Of a DNA stretch of 17,445 nucleotides, positions 7,536 to 15,267 are shown piece by piece. Position numbers and translations under genes: made by a program. Origin of the DNA: Christensenella sp. UBA4651 (lineage in GTDB: Bacteria > Bacillota > Clostridia > Christensenellales > UBA1242); NCBI GenBank assembly GCA_002405615.1, contig DHMD01000022.1:38355-55799 (forward strand). The letters are read 5' to 3'. Under the pieces are notes generated by a model, which worked only from the letters and a program-made list of their open reading frames with translations, searched no databases and was not told the origin of the DNA. Position 1 is the first letter of the stretch; every line of letters begins with the position of its first letter.

Positions 7536-8093
7536 ATGATTTCAGCATCAGAATTGAGAAAAGGTATGTTTTTTGAATGGAATGGGCAAATTATGTCCGT
7601 TCTAGATTTTGAACATAACAAGCACGGTCGTGGTGGTGCGGTAGTTTGGATAAAAATGCGGAATATTCAGACGGGGGCGAATGTGGAAAATACGTTTAAC
7701 CCGACCGACAAGTTTGAAAGAGTGCAATTCGAAGAAAAAGAAATGACTTACCTATATAATGACGGCGATTTGTATTATTTTATGGATACGGAAACTTATG
7801 AGCAGACCCCGTACAACAAGAGTATGGTAAAGGACTGTTTGCCATATGTTTTGGAGAATACGAATGTTATTGTTCGTTCTTTTAAGGGGCAGGTTTATTC
7901 TGTTGTGCCGCCAGTTTTTGTAGTTTTGCAGGTAGTAAATACTGAGCCTGCTATTCAGGGCGATACGGCAAAGGCTACATACAAGCCCGCAACAATGGAG
8001 ACGGGGCTAGTTGTGCAAGTGCCACTTTTTGTGGGAAATGATGACAAAATCAAGATTGATACTAGGACTGGGGAATATGTGGAGAGAGCATAA
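7536..8093 (+). CDS. efp: Translation elongation factor P, with Arg at the tip position
   Basis: EF-P rescues ribosomes stalled at polyproline. The 185-residue length and all three beta-barrel domains fit (start MISASELRKG, end TRTGEYVERA, and PATMETGLVVQVPLFV in domain III). The domain I loop reads HNKHGRGGAVV, with R32 where Bacillus EF-P has the modified K32 (KPGKG). P30 is replaced by H30. AGGAG at 7526-7530 precedes the ATG. It is the last gene before a terminator and directly precedes spoIIIA, as in many Firmicutes. No EarP-, EpmA- or YmfI-like gene is visible in the window, so any modification is unknown. Confidence 0.96.
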   Translation: MISASELRKGMFFEWNGQIMSVLDFEHNKHGRGGAVVWIKMRNIQTGANVENTFNPTDKFERVQFEEKEMTYLYNDGDLYYFMDTETYEQTPYNKSMVKDCLPYVLENTNVIVRSFKGQVYSVVPPVFVVLQVVNTEPAIQGDTAKATYKPATMETGLVVQVPLFVGNDDKIKIDTRTGEYVERA

Positions 8094-8121
8094 AATATGC
8101 TCTTTTTCTTTTTTTATTTTT
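8085..8121 (+). terminator. Intrinsic terminator at the end of efp
   Basis: AGAGCATA (8085-8092) pairs perfectly with TATGCTCT (8096-8103) across a 3-base loop, followed by a long T-rich run to about 8121. The 5' arm contains the last two efp sense codons and most of its stop codon. It should separate the nusA-efp operon from spoIIIA. Confidence 0.88.
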
Positions 8122-8122
8122 A

Positions 8123-8151
8123 ACATAAATTTTGCTCGAAGATAATACTAT
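8123..8151 (+). promoter_or_regulatory. Candidate sporulation-sigma (sigma-E-like) promoter of spoIIIA
   Basis: ACATAAA (8123-8129) and AATACTAT (8144-8151) are 14 bases apart, fitting the Bacillus sigma-E pattern KMATATT-N14-CATACAMT at 4/7 and 6/8 positions. The spoIIIA operon is under sigma-E in Bacillus. The same 12 bases CATAAATTTTGC recur before spoIVB. The predicted start would leave a very short leader before the ribosome binding site. Tentative. Confidence 0.5.
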
Positions 8152-8172
8152 ACTACCGAAAGGAGGTATTGA

Positions 8173-9090
8173 GTGGTTTTTGAACTTTTACCAGAGAGAT
8201 TTAGACGGGCGCTCTTGACCATCAACTGTGATAAAATTACCGAAATGAGATTGCGTGTTGGCTTGCCAATTGTGATTGAATACGCTGGGCGACAATATTT
8301 ATGTGAGTCTGGAATTACGCAGGATATGGCTGCGGCGATGCGTCCCACTTGTCAAGAGATTTTTGATATAGTTTTTCGAGCGTGCGAGTCGAGCATATAT
8401 AGTTATAACGAGGAAATCAAGCAGGGATTTGTAACGCTCGCTAATGGGGCGAGGATTGGACTATGTGGCGATGTCGTTATTGAGAATGGACAAGTCAAGA
8501 CTATCAAAAATTTTAGTTCGCTGAATATTCGTTTCCCGCATATCGTCAAGAATTGTAGTCTCAAAATTTTGCAGTACTTGTATGACGAAAAAGGTATACA
8601 CAACACTCTAATAGTTGCTCCGCCCGCTGCTGGTAAGACTACCTTTATTCGTGATATTTGCACTCAATTTTGCGATAAACACATTGCAGAAAGTGTGCTT
8701 GTTGTCGATGAACGGCGTGAGATTTGCGCAAATCAGAATGGGCAGAATACCCTATACTCTGGAAATTTTGTTGATGTGTACTCGGGCGGTATCAAAGATT
8801 TGTGCATATCGAGTGCTATTAGGACGATGAGTCCCGAGGTTATAGTTTTGGACGAAATTTCTTCCAAATCTGATGCTGATGCATTGCTTAATTTGGTTGG
8901 GGCAGGAGTAAAATTCTTGGCTACTACGCATTGTAGTAGTTTGGACGAGCTAAAAAACAAGCCGTTACTTAGGGAATTTTTGAGTTTTAGGGTGATTGAG
9001 CGGTTTGTTGTGCTGTCTACTCGTAATAGACAAGGCACTGTCGAGTATGTCTATGACCAAAATGAAAATTGCTTGTTTTATGGGAGATAG
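8173..9090 (+). CDS. spoIIIAA: Stage III sporulation protein AA, ATPase of the spoIIIA channel
   Basis: SpoIIIAA is a secretion-ATPase-like protein that energises the SpoIIIA-SpoIIQ channel linking mother cell and forespore after engulfment. The 305-residue product has Walker A APPAAGKTT (149-157), Walker B VIVLDEIS (from 223), a conserved IRTMSPEV just before it, and a TTHCSS segment after it. The GTG start at 8173 is supported by AAAGGAGG at 8159-8166. It is first in the operon; the stop is 3 bases before spoIIIAB. Confidence 0.95.
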   Translation: MVFELLPERFRRALLTINCDKITEMRLRVGLPIVIEYAGRQYLCESGITQDMAAAMRPTCQEIFDIVFRACESSIYSYNEEIKQGFVTLANGARIGLCGDVVIENGQVKTIKNFSSLNIRFPHIVKNCSLKILQYLYDEKGIHNTLIVAPPAAGKTTFIRDICTQFCDKHIAESVLVVDERREICANQNGQNTLYSGNFVDVYSGGIKDLCISSAIRTMSPEVIVLDEISSKSDADALLNLVGAGVKFLATTHCSSLDELKNKPLLREFLSFRVIERFVVLSTRNRQGTVEYVYDQNENCLFYGR

Positions 9091-9093
9091 GGT

Positions 9094-9585
9094 ATGAATT
9101 TTTTGATAGGTCTGGGGTTGCTTTTTGCTGCAACTTTGGGTGGATTTGCTATTTCTAATGGGTACAAGCGGCGGCTGAATTTCCTCAATGATATGGACTC
9201 ATTCTTGGGGTATATGCAGGGAAATTGTGCCTTTTTGCAAGATTCTATCAAGCGTGTTTTGGTTACGCAAAAGGCGGCATACGGCGATGATTTCAACAAA
9301 TTTTTGAGCGAAATGCTGGATAACTTGGACAAGCGTGAGGCGTTTTTGGGTGAGTGGCAGACGACACAAAAAATAATAAGTTCTGATGAGGCAAAATTTG
9401 TGGTGGAATTTTTTTCTAATCTCGGCAAGTTGGATAGTTTTACGCAAATAGACGCTATCAAAAATGCAAAAAGTTCGTTTGAGGAGAAATTACAAAAGTC
9501 AAAAGAGCTGGTAAATACAAAAGGAACGATGTCGGTAAAACTGGGCATCATTATGGGAATTGGTCTATTTATTATTTGTGTTTGA
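9094..9585 (+). CDS. spoIIIAB: Stage III sporulation protein AB
   Basis: SpoIIIAB resembles the GspF/PilC inner-membrane platform proteins and probably links the AA ATPase to the channel. The 163-residue product has a hydrophobic N-terminal helix (about 3-20), a mainly helical soluble middle with the family-like LGKLDSFTQIDAI segment, and a C-terminal membrane helix ending at the last residue (GIIMGIGLFIICV). The ribosome binding site is within the end of spoIIIAA. Close to the 171 residues of the Bacillus protein. Confidence 0.92.
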   Translation: MNFLIGLGLLFAATLGGFAISNGYKRRLNFLNDMDSFLGYMQGNCAFLQDSIKRVLVTQKAAYGDDFNKFLSEMLDNLDKREAFLGEWQTTQKIISSDEAKFVVEFFSNLGKLDSFTQIDAIKNAKSSFEEKLQKSKELVNTKGTMSVKLGIIMGIGLFIICV

Positions 9586-9592
9586 GGGGAAA

Positions 9593-9790
9593 ATGGGAAT
9601 TGAAATTGTATTCAAAATCGCAGGAATTGGAATTGTTGTGGCGATTATTGCACAAGTGCTAAAACAGGCAGGAAAGGACGAGATTGCGACATTAACCACG
9701 CTGGCGGGGCTTGTCGTTGTTCTTTTTATCATAGTCGATATGGTGGGCGAATTGTTTAGCACAGTGCAAAATATATTTAATCTGTATTAG
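9593..9790 (+). CDS. spoIIIAC: Stage III sporulation protein AC
   Basis: The product is a 65-residue, two-helix membrane protein with the family pattern: IEIVFKIAGIGIVVAII, a short KQAGKDE loop, then a second helix LAGLVVVLFIIVDMV. The frame is open upstream into spoIIIAB, but the ATG at 9593 is preceded by GAGGGGA (9584-9590) and gives the usual length. It is part of the channel's membrane base together with AD and AE. Confidence 0.93.
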   Translation: MGIEIVFKIAGIGIVVAIIAQVLKQAGKDEIATLTTLAGLVVVLFIIVDMVGELFSTVQNIFNLY

Positions 9791-9796
9791 GTTCGT

Positions 9797-10186
9797 ATGG
9801 AAATAATTTTTAGGATATTGGGGCTTTGTCTAGTTATCACGATTGCTATAATTGTCGTTCGACAAACAAAACCAGAATTGGCTGTGCTGGTCGGGGTTGC
9901 TGGGTCGATTGTGCTGTTTTTTTACATACTGGATATGCTTGAACAGGTTTTCGGTGTATTTGAATACATCTTGGACAGTACAGGGCTTGACCCGCAATTA
10001 TTTGTGGTTTTACTCAAAATCGTAGGTGTAGGTTACCTCACTGAATTTGGGGCGAATATTTGTAGCGATAGCGGGAATAGTGCGGTGGCAAGCAAGATTT
10101 TGTTGGCTGGCAAATTGGCAATTTTTGTCCTATCAATTCCGATTATCAAAAGTCTGATTGAAATAATAGCGAGTATAATGGCGTGA
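9797..10186 (+). CDS. spoIIIAD: Stage III sporulation protein AD
   Basis: The 129-residue membrane protein resembles a doubled AC unit: helices at about 2-20, 28-46, 70-85 and 105-127, with the conserved LKIVGVGYLTEFGANICSD motif (about 73-91) between them. It is expected in the mother-cell membrane as part of the SpoIIIA export apparatus. The ribosome binding site is weak, so translation may depend on coupling with spoIIIAC, which ends 6 bases before. It overlaps spoIIIAE by 4 bases. Confidence 0.94.
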   Translation: MEIIFRILGLCLVITIAIIVVRQTKPELAVLVGVAGSIVLFFYILDMLEQVFGVFEYILDSTGLDPQLFVVLLKIVGVGYLTEFGANICSDSGNSAVASKILLAGKLAIFVLSIPIIKSLIEIIASIMA

Positions 10187-11382
10187 AAAAGATAAAGAAT
10201 AGCAAGATTTTGCCAATACTAATCGTAATTGTATTAGTCTTGTTGGTATTTTCAATTCCTAGTGTGTTTTGTGAAAATAGTGATGATGATTTGATAAACG
10301 ATTTACAGGATAATGTCTATCAGCAACTCGGGCATTTTGATTTTTCTGATTTGGACGATTGTATTAGTTCGCTTGGCGAGCAGAGTAAGGACATTTTTGG
10401 CTCGCAATCATTTTTTGATAAGGTTAGTCAACTAATCAATGGTGATTTTGGGGCTGATGCGGGAAGCTTTTTGGGTGCATTTGCGAGTTGCTTTTTTGGA
10501 GAAGTCGTAAATTTTCTGCCACTGCTATGTGTCATAATAATGGTTACCGTCTTGTGTAGTTTGATAGGCAATATTCGTTCAGACGTTGGGTCAGAGTCGG
10601 TTGGGCGAATAATAAATTTTGTGTGTTTTGGCATAGTTGTTGTTGTAACATCGGGAATGGTGTTGGCGCTTCTCGGCGAAGTTGGCGGGGCTATTAGCAG
10701 CATAAAAATGCAAATGGACGTGATATTCCCAATATTGCTTACTTTGCTTGCTAGTGTCGGCGGAGCGGTAACAGTGGGGATATTTCAGCCAACACTAGCC
10801 TTGCTTGGGAACGTGGTGGTGCAGATTTTTAATTTTGTGCTAGTTCCGTTGTTTACATTTGCGTTTATTTTTGCGATTGTTGGGAATTTGTCTGATTCGG
10901 TCAGCCTAAACAAGTTCAATTCATTATTCAAGAGTATTTTTAAGTGGGTCGCTGGAATTTGTTTTAGTGTGTTTATGGGGCTGATTTTGGTGCAAGGTGT
11001 AGTTGCGGGTAATTTTGACAGTGTATCAATTAGAGCTACGAAATTCGCTCTCAAAAGTTATGTGCCGATTCTAGGAGGGTATCTTTCGGACGGGTTCAAT
11101 CTAGTAATGGCGAGTAGCGTACTAATTAAAAATGCTGTTGGTGGTGTAGGTATCTTTTTGGCGCTGTGTGTTGTATTAGTACCTATTGCAAAAATCGCAG
11201 TTTTATCTCTTGGACTGAAATTGACTGCCTCTATTCTCGAACCGATGACCAAGTCAAAAATCCCTAATTACTTATCACTAGCTTCAAAAAATGTGAATAT
11301 GCTGTTAGTTATTATTGCGGGTGTAGGCTTTATGTATATCGTGAGTATCGGTATGCTGCTGGTTGCAGCTAATTTGGGGTGA
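10183..11382 (+). CDS. spoIIIAE: Stage III sporulation protein AE
   Basis: SpoIIIAE is the large polytopic membrane component of the channel. The 399-residue product has an N-terminal signal or membrane helix (about 9-29, ending near VFCENSDDD), an acidic segment with the LGEQSKDIFGSQSF stretch, and at least six later membrane helices. The GTG start overlaps the spoIIIAD stop as GTGA, so translation is probably coupled. Length is close to the Bacillus protein (399). Confidence 0.95.
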   Translation: MKKIKNSKILPILIVIVLVLLVFSIPSVFCENSDDDLINDLQDNVYQQLGHFDFSDLDDCISSLGEQSKDIFGSQSFFDKVSQLINGDFGADAGSFLGAFASCFFGEVVNFLPLLCVIIMVTVLCSLIGNIRSDVGSESVGRIINFVCFGIVVVVTSGMVLALLGEVGGAISSIKMQMDVIFPILLTLLASVGGAVTVGIFQPTLALLGNVVVQIFNFVLVPLFTFAFIFAIVGNLSDSVSLNKFNSLFKSIFKWVAGICFSVFMGLILVQGVVAGNFDSVSIRATKFALKSYVPILGGYLSDGFNLVMASSVLIKNAVGGVGIFLALCVVLVPIAKIAVLSLGLKLTASILEPMTKSKIPNYLSLASKNVNMLLVIIAGVGFMYIVSIGMLLVAANLG

Positions 11383-11388
11383 GCATAA

Positions 11389-11880
11389 ATGGAGTTTTTG
11401 AGTAGTTATTTGTTGAGTGTCGTTGGGGTAGTACTTTTGACCGTGCTGATTGATTTGATTTTGCCAGACGGTAAAATCAACAAGTATGTAAAGTCGGTCG
11501 TAGCTATTGTGGTGGTGGCGGTAATCATCTCTCCAGTGGCAAAACTCGTAAAGTCCGATTTTGATTTTAGCAATTTGTTTACTAACAGTAGTTACCAGGT
11601 TGATGAGGTTATACTAAACGAACTTACAAATCAAAATTTGCAAAATTATCAAAGCGAGTTGGAAAGTAATTTAGAAAAATTGGGGTATAGTGGCGTGCAT
11701 ATTTCTATTGCGTGCGCAGAGAAAAACGGCAATCAAATTATTAAATATATTTATGTCGATTTGTGCGATTTGGTTATAAATAAAAATGAGTCGCATATAG
11801 ATTACTATACCAAAATTAAGGAGAGCGTGGCAAAACTTGTGAGCAATATCAAGGAGGAGCAGATAGTCGTGTATGGCTAA
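11389..11880 (+). CDS. spoIIIAF: Stage III sporulation protein AF
   Basis: The 163-residue product has two N-terminal membrane helices (about 5-25 and 34-53) joined by the family motif LILPDGKINKYVKSV, then a soluble domain exposed to the space between the two membranes. This domain has a ring-building-motif-like fold in known members. The ATG lies 6 bases after spoIIIAE, with TGAG as a weak binding site, and the end overlaps spoIIIAG by 8 bases. Confidence 0.93.
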   Translation: MEFLSSYLLSVVGVVLLTVLIDLILPDGKINKYVKSVVAIVVVAVIISPVAKLVKSDFDFSNLFTNSSYQVDEVILNELTNQNLQNYQSELESNLEKLGYSGVHISIACAEKNGNQIIKYIYVDLCDLVINKNESHIDYYTKIKESVAKLVSNIKEEQIVVYG

Positions 11881-12451
11881 ATTAGATTTTTCGTTTTTGA
11901 ATAACTTTTTCGCCAAATTAAAAAAGATAAAGCATATAGAGGTTTATGCGGTAATTTTACTGGTTGTAATCGTATTAGGAATTTGGTTTTTGCCGAGTGG
12001 TAAGGCTACACAAAAATCGAATAATCTTGTGCAAACCACAACCACGACCACGCAGTATGTGCAATCGTTGGAGAGTCGGCTAAATGCACTATTAAGAGAT
12101 ATTGCGGGTGCAGGGGATGTCAGTTGTATGGTAACTTTGGACGGTGAAGTTGAGCGAGTGCTGGCGTATGCGAATGACCAGAAGAATAGTTCTACGCAAA
12201 ACACGACTTCTAGTGGTACAATCAACAAGACTGAAACTGAAAATTCTAGCAAAGAGCCGATAATTATTACGGTGAACGGCTCGAACGAACCTTTGGTAAT
12301 CAAGGAAATTATGCCAGCGGTAAAGGGGGTGGTGGTAGTCGCTGCGGGGGCTGATAATGTGAAGGTTAAGTTAGATATTCTCAAAGCCGTGCAAGCTTTG
12401 TTAAAAATTGAAAGTTCTCAAATCGAGATTTTCTGCAAAAGTAGCAAATAA
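11873..12451 (+). CDS. spoIIIAG: Stage III sporulation protein AG
   Basis: SpoIIIAG forms a large ring in the intermembrane space, the core of the feeding tube. The 192-residue product has a cytoplasmic basic start, one membrane helix (about 24-42), a Thr-rich linker with six Thr in a row (56-61), and a ring-building domain split by a Ser/Thr/Asn-rich insert (about 102-124). A conserved KGVVVVAAGADNVKVKLDI segment follows. It is somewhat shorter than the Bacillus protein (229). AAGGAGGAG at the end of spoIIIAF serves the ATG. Confidence 0.94.
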   Translation: MAKLDFSFLNNFFAKLKKIKHIEVYAVILLVVIVLGIWFLPSGKATQKSNNLVQTTTTTTQYVQSLESRLNALLRDIAGAGDVSCMVTLDGEVERVLAYANDQKNSSTQNTTSSGTINKTETENSSKEPIIITVNGSNEPLVIKEIMPAVKGVVVVAAGADNVKVKLDILKAVQALLKIESSQIEIFCKSSK

Positions 12452-12461
12452 GGAGTAAAAA

Positions 12462-12947
12462 ATGGTAACAAAAAAGAAAAAAATAATAGTTTTGAGTGTT
12501 ATGTTTGGTTTGCTTGTTTTGACTGGTTTTCTCAACCTTTCTATCAATCAGGCTGCAAACAGCGGCGATATAATTAACACAAGCACTCAAATTACATCAG
12601 CAAATTTCTTCTCAACATATAGAGCAGATAGAGATACTGCAAGGACACAAGAGAAATTGTATTACAAGGCTGTTTTGGATAGTAGCGGTAGTAGTGCCGA
12701 GGCAAAAAAATCTGCCGAAACTGCACTCGCTAATCTTGCGGCTACGGTCGAAAACGAACTATATTTGGAGAGTAATATCAAAATGAAAGGTTACGAGGAT
12801 GTGGTGGTATCTCTGACTGACAATTTTGTAAATGTTATGGTAAAATCTAGTGAATTAAAGGACGACCAAGTGGCACAAATCGTAAAAGTTGTGCAAGACC
12901 AGACAAAAAAATCTATCGATAATATCAAAATAATTCCAGTTGAATAG
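12462..12947 (+). CDS. spoIIIAH: Stage III sporulation protein AH
   Basis: SpoIIIAH is the mother-cell protein that binds SpoIIQ across the intermembrane space; its soluble part resembles the EscJ/FliF ring proteins. The 161-residue product has a basic start, one membrane helix (about 8-28), a linker and the YRADRDTARTQEKLYYKAVL helix, typical of the family, then the ring domain ending KSIDNIKIIPVE. It is shorter than the Bacillus protein (218), mainly in the linker. AAGGAG lies at 12450-12455. Last gene of the operon; no terminator hairpin is seen after it. Confidence 0.94.
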   Translation: MVTKKKKIIVLSVMFGLLVLTGFLNLSINQAANSGDIINTSTQITSANFFSTYRADRDTARTQEKLYYKAVLDSSGSSAEAKKSAETALANLAATVENELYLESNIKMKGYEDVVVSLTDNFVNVMVKSSELKDDQVAQIVKVVQDQTKKSIDNIKIIPVE

Positions 12948-12976
12948 TTGTAAATTAATGCGCTATGTGTTATAAT
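12948..12976 (+). promoter_or_regulatory. Vegetative promoter ahead of the asp23-nusB-xseAB group
   Basis: TTGTAA (12948-12953) and a perfect TATAAT (12971-12976) are 17 bases apart, with an extended -10 TGT (12968-12970), the same extended element as before nusA. It starts right after the spoIIIAH stop (TAG, 12945-12947), letting housekeeping genes be expressed apart from the sporulation operon. Confidence 0.78.
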
Positions 12977-12999
12977 AAATCATATTTGAGGTGATTGTT

Positions 13000-13365
13000 A
13001 TGGCATTTGAGCAGATGAATAGTAACCAGCGTGGTCGGGTAAGTTATAACAAGACAATCTTGTTGTCTATTATTAACTTGGCTGCCAAGGAGATTAGCGG
13101 CGTGGCTGGACTTTGCACCAACTTCGGTGGGTCAAAGTTGGGTAGATTGTTTAGTACAAATTATTATGAGGGTGTCAAGATTACTACATCTTCTGACGGT
13201 TTGTCTATTGATGTCTACATCAACATTTACGCCAACAATAGCGTTGCAGATGTTGCTTGCCGAGTGCAGGAGAATGTCCGCAACAGCGTCATCTCTATGA
13301 CAGAAGCACTCGTCAAGTCTATCAATGTCCATGTTATGGGCGTAGAATTTGACAAGAGTGAATAA
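13000..13365 (+). CDS. yqhY: Asp23/Gls24-family protein, YqhY type
   Basis: Asp23-family proteins are small proteins, some membrane-anchored through partners; YqhY lies next to nusB in Bacillus and has been linked to control of acetyl-CoA carboxylase. The 121-residue product has the family pattern GRVSYNKTILLSIINLAAKEISGVAGL near the start and ends with VKSINVHVMGVEF. The ATG at 13000 is preferred over the in-frame GTG at 12991, which is itself part of the GAGGTG binding site. No accB or accC is adjacent, so the acetyl-CoA carboxylase link has no support from neighbours here. Confidence 0.88.
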   Translation: MAFEQMNSNQRGRVSYNKTILLSIINLAAKEISGVAGLCTNFGGSKLGRLFSTNYYEGVKITTSSDGLSIDVYINIYANNSVADVACRVQENVRNSVISMTEALVKSINVHVMGVEFDKSE

Positions 13366-13378
13366 AATTATGTAGGGG

Positions 13379-13400
13379 AACCCCATTTTTGTGGGGTTTT
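13379..13400 (+). terminator. GC-rich hairpin between yqhY and nusB, partial terminator or attenuator
   Basis: AACCCCA (13379-13385) pairs with TGGGGTT (13392-13398) around a TTTTTG loop. Only four T follow before CGGTCG, so termination may be leaky. It lies in the 55-base gap before nusB, whose binding site GGAGG is at 13411-13415. No separate nusB promoter is evident, which suggests read-through is needed. Confidence 0.6.
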
Positions 13401-13420
13401 CGGTCGTGTAGGAGGATAAA

Positions 13421-13840
13421 ATGACTAGGACACAAGCGCGTGAAATAGCGTATAAGATGATATTTGGAGACCAATTTGTTGATAAAGGTTTTGACCAAGA
13501 GGATTTTGTGAATCTAATGGATGGCGAAAAGTTTGATGCTAGCGATATAGAGTTTGTTCAAAATTTAGTTGTGGGCGTCAGGACGCATTTGGACGAATTA
13601 AAGGAAATTATTGGTCGCAATTTGAGTGCGTACAAGTATGATAGACTTTTTTCTGCGGACAAAGCGGCACTGCTCCTATGTACTTATGAGTTAAAGTACA
13701 ACAGGAAGGAAACCCCTATAAAAGTTGCTATCAATGAGGCGCTGAATTTGGTAAATAAGTATTCAACAGAAAAGAGTTCGGCGTTTGTAAACAGCGTTAT
13801 TGACAAAATTTATAAGGAAATTTGCGGTAGTAATGAGTAA
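13421..13840 (+). CDS. nusB: Transcription antitermination factor NusB
   Basis: NusB with NusE (S10) binds boxA RNA and supports antitermination of rRNA operons. The 139-residue all-helical product has the start TRTQAREIAYKMIF, the central LFSADKAALLLCTYELKYNRKETPIKVAINEALNL region and the C-terminal FVNSVIDKIYKEI, all typical. AGGAGG precedes the ATG. Its end overlaps xseA by 8 bases. folD, which lies between nusB and xseA in Bacillus, is missing. Confidence 0.96.
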   Translation: MTRTQAREIAYKMIFGDQFVDKGFDQEDFVNLMDGEKFDASDIEFVQNLVVGVRTHLDELKEIIGRNLSAYKYDRLFSADKAALLLCTYELKYNRKETPIKVAINEALNLVNKYSTEKSSAFVNSVIDKIYKEICGSNE

Positions 13841-15020
13841 TGTTATTTCTGTTTCCCAGTTTAATAACTACGTGCATAATATTTTTGTTTCTGAGGAAAT
13901 TTTGCAAAACATTGCTATATATGGTGAGGTTTCGGCGGCGTCTATGTCGGGTGGGAATCTCTATTTTAGCATAAAAGATGAGGGGGCGGTGCTAAATTGC
14001 GTGCGATTCGGTGCTGCGGGTGGCTTTGTGCCTCGTGAGGGCGACCAAGTTATGGTTGTTGGTTCTCCCAACTATTATGTCAAGGGCGGTAGATTTAGTT
14101 TTAATGTGGTGCGAATTGAGCCTTATGGACAAGGACTATTATACAAGCAATTTATGGAAATGAAGAACAAGTTAGAGGCTTTGGGAATGTTCGACCAAAA
14201 GAACAAGAAGCCTTTGCCAGAGGTGATTCGCCGAGTGGGTGTTGTTTCTAGTGAAACTGGTGCGGTTATTCAAGATATTATTGATATCACGGGGCGTAGG
14301 AATCCTATGCTGGATATTGTACTATATCCTGCCAAGGTGCAAGGAATCGGTGCGGAAATCACTATAATTGACGGGTTGCGTGCGCTAGATAAAACTGATG
14401 TTGATGTCATCATAATTGCTCGTGGTGGTGGCTCTGCGGAAGATTTGAGTACTTTTAATGATGAAAAATTAGCATATGCGATTTTTGAAACAGAAAAGCC
14501 CGTAATTAGTGCGGTTGGACACGAAACCGATTTTACAATCGCTGATTTTGTGGCTGATTTGCGTGCGCCTACACCGTCTGCCGCTGCGGAGTTAGTTGCG
14601 GTAAATATTGCGGATTTGCGTAAAGATTTGCAAGATTATTCCAAACGGCTGTTGTATTTGACTACTGCGTTTTATAATATGAGTCGGGCAAAGGTGGATA
14701 ATGCTATTGGCGAAATCAGTCATTTGGCGATTTTGACGATTCAGGATAATTATTTAGATGTGTCGACCTTGCTAAACGGCTTGAAGTCGGCTACGCAAAA
14801 TGCTCTACAACAGAAATGTTATAGTTTTGATATTTTGACAAGCAAGTTAGAGAATGTAAATCCTATCAAAATTATGCGTATGGGATATAGTCAAACGATA
14901 AAAAATGGTGCAGTTGTTAGTTCGGTAGGACAAGTTGATGTTAATGATGAAATTGATGTGCGACTATCGGACGGGGATTTGCAATGTATAGTCAAAAATA
15001 AGAGAGAGGGTAAAAAATGA
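13833..15020 (+). CDS. xseA: Exodeoxyribonuclease VII large subunit
   Basis: XseA with several XseB subunits degrades single-stranded DNA. The 395-residue product has an N-terminal OB fold (SVSQFNNYV to about 100), a catalytic domain with VVSSETGAVIQDIIDI (about 138-153), IIARGGGSAEDLSTFN, AVGHETDFTIADFVADLRAPTPSAAAE (from about 228), and a helical C-terminal part. The ATG at 13833 gives the usual length and overlaps nusB; upstream in-frame codons lie inside nusB. The end overlaps xseB as ATGA. Confidence 0.96.
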   Translation: MSNVISVSQFNNYVHNIFVSEEILQNIAIYGEVSAASMSGGNLYFSIKDEGAVLNCVRFGAAGGFVPREGDQVMVVGSPNYYVKGGRFSFNVVRIEPYGQGLLYKQFMEMKNKLEALGMFDQKNKKPLPEVIRRVGVVSSETGAVIQDIIDITGRRNPMLDIVLYPAKVQGIGAEITIIDGLRALDKTDVDVIIIARGGGSAEDLSTFNDEKLAYAIFETEKPVISAVGHETDFTIADFVADLRAPTPSAAAELVAVNIADLRKDLQDYSKRLLYLTTAFYNMSRAKVDNAIGEISHLAILTIQDNYLDVSTLLNGLKSATQNALQQKCYSFDILTSKLENVNPIKIMRMGYSQTIKNGAVVSSVGQVDVNDEIDVRLSDGDLQCIVKNKREGKK

Positions 15021-15226
15021 ATTTTGAAGAATCTGTCAAGAGGTTAGAGGAGATTGTCAAACTCTTGGAAAGTGGGGAAGTAAAACTCGATGAAGTGAAT
15101 GCTCTTTTTGCAGAGGGAGCGGATATTACAAAAAATTGTTACAAGTTGTTGAACGAGAGCAAGGGCAAGATTACCGTTTTGCGTGAGGAGTTGGATAAGT
15201 TGGTAGAAAAGCCATTAAATGAGTAG
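15017..15226 (+). CDS. xseB: Exodeoxyribonuclease VII small subunit
   Basis: The 69-residue product is a short helical hairpin with the family motif FEESVKRLEEIVKLLESGEVKLDEVNALFAEG. It partners XseA, whose stop overlaps its start (ATGA), so the two are translationally coupled. GAGGG at 15006-15010 is the likely binding site. The stop codon lies within the terminator stem that follows. ispA, which usually follows, is absent. Confidence 0.95.
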   Translation: MNFEESVKRLEEIVKLLESGEVKLDEVNALFAEGADITKNCYKLLNESKGKITVLREELDKLVEKPLNE

Positions 15227-15248
15227 TTTTTACTCATTTTTATTTTTT
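15217..15248 (+). terminator. Intrinsic terminator overlapping the xseB stop
   Basis: AAATGAGTA (15217-15225) pairs perfectly with TACTCATTT (15231-15239) around a GTTTT loop, followed by T-rich sequence to 15248. The 5' arm contains the last xseB codons and most of its TAG stop. Confidence 0.85.
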
Positions 15249-15267
15249 CGGAAGCATATATTACTGT

